Source of the DNA: Phycisphaerae bacterium
Lineage (GTDB): Bacteria > Planctomycetota > Phycisphaerae > Sedimentisphaerales > Anaerobacaceae
NCBI GenBank assembly: GCA_030619925.1
Contig: JAUXAL010000029.1
Span: forward strand, 1-43,039
Direction: 5' to 3'
Length of the DNA: 43,039 nucleotides
Part shown: piece by piece, positions 40,957 through 43,039 of the stretch
How the letters are laid out: the number at the start of each line of letters is the position of its first letter
Numbering within the stretch: position 1 is the stretch's first letter
Translations under genes and position numbers: made by a program
The notes under the pieces: generated by a model
What the model was told of the DNA's origin: nothing
Database searches by the model: none
The model's input: the letters and a program-made list of their open reading frames with translations, nothing else

Positions 40957-42147
40957 GTGAAAGGACTCGCTCCACGGCTGGTTTGCGTTTTGCTCTTTGT
41001 CCTGCTGTTGCCGGAGTCTCCGGCAGCCGTTGAGGGGGCAGCACCATCTCAGCAACCCCAGCGCACTGCGGTATTCGTCAGCGGCACCGGCGGCTACCAC
41101 ACCTATCGCATCCCCGCCCTTCTGGTAACAAAGAAAGGAACGCTGCTGGCGTTCTGCGAGGGACGCAGGAAAAGCAGGAGCGACAGCGGAGATATCGACC
41201 TGCTGCTCAAGCGCTCCGGGGACGATGGCAGGACCTGGAGCAGCCAGCAGCTCGTCTGGGACGATAAGGCAAATACCTGCGGCAATCCCTGCCCCGTCGT
41301 GGACCAGGAAACCGGCACCATCTGGCTGCTGATGACCTGGAACCGGGGCGACGACCGTGAGGCGGCAATCAAGAAAAACACGAGCAAGGACACCCGCCGC
41401 GTCTGGATGAGCCGAAGCAACAACGACGGCCTCACATGGTCGAAGCCGGTCCAGATAACCGCTGCCACCAAGCGGCCTGAATGGCGCTGGTATGCCACCG
41501 GTCCGGGTGTCGGCATCCAGCTGCGAAAAGGCCCACACAAGGGTCGCCTGGTCATCCCCTGCGACCACAGCGCCGTTTCTCCGGACGACCCGGACGGATA
41601 CAACTCACATGTTATCATCAGCGACGACCACGGCAGAACCTGGAGAATCGGCGGCATCATCCGGCCGAAGGTCAACGAATGCCAGGTAGTCGAATTAGCC
41701 GACGGCACGCTTATGATTAACATGCGAAATTACGACCGCTCGAGAACCACGCGAGCGGTCGCAACCAGCACCGACGGCGGAATGAGCTGGTCGAAAGTCA
41801 CTCACGATGCTGCTCTGGTCGAGCCCATCTGCCAGGCGAGCTTTCTGCGCTGCACTCTCGGTTCGGAGCATGACAGAAATCGTCTGCTGTTTTCCAATCC
41901 TGCCCATGCCAAAAGGGGCGACAGACGGGATATGACCGTCCGCGTCAGCTACGACGAGGGCAAAACCTGGCCGGTCTCGAGGCTGCTTTATGCCGGCCCA
42001 TCGGCGTATTCCTGCCTGACGGTACTGCCCGATGGCGATATCGCCTGCTTATACGAGGCCGGCCAAAAGCATCCCTATGAGAAAATCGTCTTCGCCCGCT
42101 TCAGCCTCGGCTGGTTAACCGGTGGAAAAGAAAAGTTTGATAGCTAA
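40957..42147 (+). CDS. Secreted exo-sialidase (BNR/Asp-box neuraminidase)
   Basis: 396 residues from the GTG at 40957, which has AGGGAG 6 nt upstream and is followed by a signal peptide (to about residue 27). '[11 protein letters not shown]' supplies the Arg51 of the sialidase R-I-P motif. Five Asp boxes are visible: [32 protein letters not shown] and S-Y-D-E-G-K-T-W. Further arginines of the Arg triad and the nucleophile Tyr ('[20 protein letters not shown]') are at plausible positions. It should remove terminal sialic acid, or a related nonulosonic acid, from glycans. GC-rich codon use differs from the flanking genes, which could indicate transfer or strong selection. Confidence 0.9.
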   Translation: MKGLAPRLVCVLLFVLLLPESPAAVEGAAPSQQPQRTAVFVSGTGGYHTYRIPALLVTKKGTLLAFCEGRRKSRSDSGDIDLLLKRSGDDGRTWSSQQLVWDDKANTCGNPCPVVDQETGTIWLLMTWNRGDDREAAIKKNTSKDTRRVWMSRSNNDGLTWSKPVQITAATKRPEWRWYATGPGVGIQLRKGPHKGRLVIPCDHSAVSPDDPDGYNSHVIISDDHGRTWRIGGIIRPKVNECQVVELADGTLMINMRNYDRSRTTRAVATSTDGGMSWSKVTHDAALVEPICQASFLRCTLGSEHDRNRLLFSNPAHAKRGDRRDMTVRVSYDEGKTWPVSRLLYAGPSAYSCLTVLPDGDIACLYEAGQKHPYEKIVFARFSLGWLTGGKEKFDS

Positions 42148-42156
42148 TAAAAAAAG

Positions 42157-42184
42157 GTGACTAAAAAGAAAAAAGCAGTATAAT
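42157..42184 (+). promoter_or_regulatory. Candidate promoter of the lemA unit
   Basis: GTGACT (42157-42162), a 16-nt spacer and a perfect TATAAT (42179-42184), 34 nt before the small membrane-peptide ATG. Confidence 0.6.
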
Positions 42185-42217
42185 GCAAAAAAACCCATTT
42201 AACAAAAGGAGAAAATT

Positions 42218-42298
42218 ATGAAATGGAGTATACTATTAATCATCGTCGCCGTTGTTCTTATCGTCGTGGCACTGATCGTCAAGAAGATACGGTCATAG
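42218..42298 (+). CDS. 26-residue single-span membrane peptide upstream of lemA
   Basis: ATG at 42218 with AAGGAG 8 nt upstream and a TAG at 42296-42298. The product is M-K-W-S then about 17 residues of I/V/L/A and a basic tail K-K-I-R-S, which predicts one membrane helix with cytoplasmic basic C-terminus. The gene lies behind a candidate promoter and 40 bp before lemA, so the two are probably one transcript. Too short for homology; coding status rests on the ribosome-binding site, the hydrophobic composition and the context. Confidence 0.6.
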   Translation: MKWSILLIIVAVVLIVVALIVKKIRS

Positions 42299-42338
42299 AA
42301 CAAAAGCAGCAAAACACATTCATAAAGGGACAAAAGCT

Positions 42339-42896
42339 ATGACAGTAACATTGATTATCATTGCTGTCGTTCTTGCTCTGCTCATTATTTTTGTGATCGG
42401 CATCTACAATGCTTTGATTCGCTTTCGTAATCAGGTCGATAATGCCTGGTCGCAGATTGATGTCCAGCTAAAGCGCCGGCACGATTTGATTCCCAATCTC
42501 GTCGAAACCGCCAAGGGCTATATGAAGCACGAGCGTGGGACTTTCGAGGCCATAACAAACGCCCGAAGCCAGGCTATGGGAGCCAAAACCGTCGCCGAAG
42601 CCTCAAAAGCCGAAGGCGCCCTCGGCGAAGCGCTCAGCAAATTTATGCTGGTCGTTGAGAATTATCCCGACTTAAAGGCAAACCAGAACTTCCTCTCGGT
42701 TCAGGAAGAGCTGACCGGCACCGAGAACAGAATCGCTTTTGCCAGGCAGAGCTACAATGACCAGGTCTTGTTCTTCAACAACAAGATTCAGATGTTCCCT
42801 TCGAACATCATTGCCGGTATGTTCAGCTTTGGCAAACGCGATTTCTTCGAGATTGAAATCGCCGCCGAGCGCGAAGTCCCGAAGGTAAGCTTTTAA
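42339..42896 (+). CDS. lemA: LemA family protein
   Basis: 185 residues with GGGA before the ATG. N-terminal transmembrane helix (about 4-26) followed by the family signature 'RNQVDNAWSQIDVQLKRRHDLIPNLVETAKGYMKHERGTFEAITNARSQA'. The rest is the four-helix LemA body, including 'NYPDLKANQNFLSVQEELTGTENRIAFARQSYNDQVLFFNN'. Length matches the family. LemA proteins are membrane-anchored with an external helical domain, often next to HtpX-like proteases or TPM-domain proteins; the downstream gene lies outside the window. Molecular role uncertain. Confidence 0.95.
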   Translation: MTVTLIIIAVVLALLIIFVIGIYNALIRFRNQVDNAWSQIDVQLKRRHDLIPNLVETAKGYMKHERGTFEAITNARSQAMGAKTVAEASKAEGALGEALSKFMLVVENYPDLKANQNFLSVQEELTGTENRIAFARQSYNDQVLFFNNKIQMFPSNIIAGMFSFGKRDFFEIEIAAEREVPKVSF

Positions 42897-42926
42897 CAAT
42901 TAGTTCCTGTTGCGGAAACAGTATTT

Positions 42927-43014
42927 GTCATTCCCGCGGAAGCGGGAATCCAGCTTTTTCGCTCTGGACCCCTGCTTTGGGTTCCCGCAAGGCGGGGTCC
43001 CTCGCAGGGGTGAC
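42927..43014. repeat. Dispersed intergenic repeat (GTCATTCCCGC...GGGGTGAC)
   Basis: It contains ATTCCCGC-GGAA-GCGGGAAT (42930-42949), a perfect 8-bp stem, and phrases such as GGGTTCCCGCAAGGCGGGGTCCC. Same family as the other GTCATT elements. Confidence 0.65.
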
Positions 43015-43039
43015 ATCGTCAGTTTTTGTTTTCCGCAAC

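Noticed and set aside
40798-41568. Long minus-strand open frame (256 codons) opposite the sialidase
   Set aside because: The plus strand carries the R-I-P motif, Asp boxes, ribosome-binding site and signal peptide. The antisense frame is a by-product of GC-rich codon use.

Overview
The window looks like a chromosomal segment of an uncultured Planctomycetota bacterium, probably of the Phycisphaerae lineage. This is inferred from a dockerin-like C-terminal domain, twin-arginine-exported Gfo/Idh and sugar-isomerase proteins, a Cys-type sulfatase, FG-GAP and PD40 secreted repeat proteins, many lipoproteins, and a full Gram-negative lipid A/LPS gene set. No transposase, integrase, phage gene, rRNA or CRISPR array was seen. 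One tRNA gene (tRNA-Arg, CCG) is present. Gene density is moderate, and the gaps carry many short repeats.

Layout. 0-6.5 kb: secreted and lipoprotein genes (PD40 repeat protein cut by the window edge, DUF1080 lipoprotein, transglutaminase-TPR protein, FG-GAP protein). 6.8-10 kb: envelope genes (GT9 glycosyltransferase, lpxD, lpxI). 10.1-13.3 kb: a complete dTDP-L-rhamnose operon on the minus strand (rfbA-rfbC-rfbD-rfbB). 13.5-20 kb: a carbohydrate-catabolism locus, with a Zn-dependent alcohol dehydrogenase and an SDR on the minus strand facing away from sulfatase, Gfo/Idh oxidoreductase and GH28 polygalacturonase on the plus strand. 20.4-24 kb: tRNA-Arg, a secreted aspartic-protease-like protein with a dockerin-like tail, and waaA behind a good sigma70-type promoter. 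24-27.5 kb: a minus-strand operon (M19 dipeptidase, conserved hypothetical, lipoprotein, homocysteine S-methyltransferase). 27.7-31.2 kb: a ComEA-like protein, a GH10-like protein lacking both expected catalytic glutamates, and a Tat-exported TIM-barrel protein. 31.3-33.8 kb: a partner-switching pair (rsbV/rsbW-like), an amidase and an unknown sensor-like protein. 33.8-34.8 kb: a repeat-rich gap. 34.9-38.4 kb: MazG-like protein, NSS transporter and amidohydrolase. 38.6-40.1 kb: an AT-rich two-gene membrane-GTPase module with its own consensus-like promoter. 40.5-42.9 kb: zinc-ribbon protein, sialidase, a 26-residue membrane peptide and LemA.

How the genes fit together. lpxD, lpxI, the GT9 enzyme, waaA and the rhamnose operon together supply lipid A, Kdo transfer and rhamnose for surface glycans. 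The sulfatase/GH28/oxidoreductase locus, the sialidase, the DUF1080 protein and the sugar isomerase fit a heterotroph that degrades sulfated or pectin-like polysaccharides and sialylated glycans.

The most distinctive sequence-level signals are: (i) perfect stem-triloop palindromes and a 35-nt duplicated element inside protein-coding genes (TPR protein, waaA, NSS transporter); (ii) three degenerate tandem tracts with a strict 7-bp period; (iii) 19-bp and 60-bp tandem repeats; (iv) MITE-like inverted-repeat elements; (v) the membrane GTPase pair as a candidate uncharacterised system.
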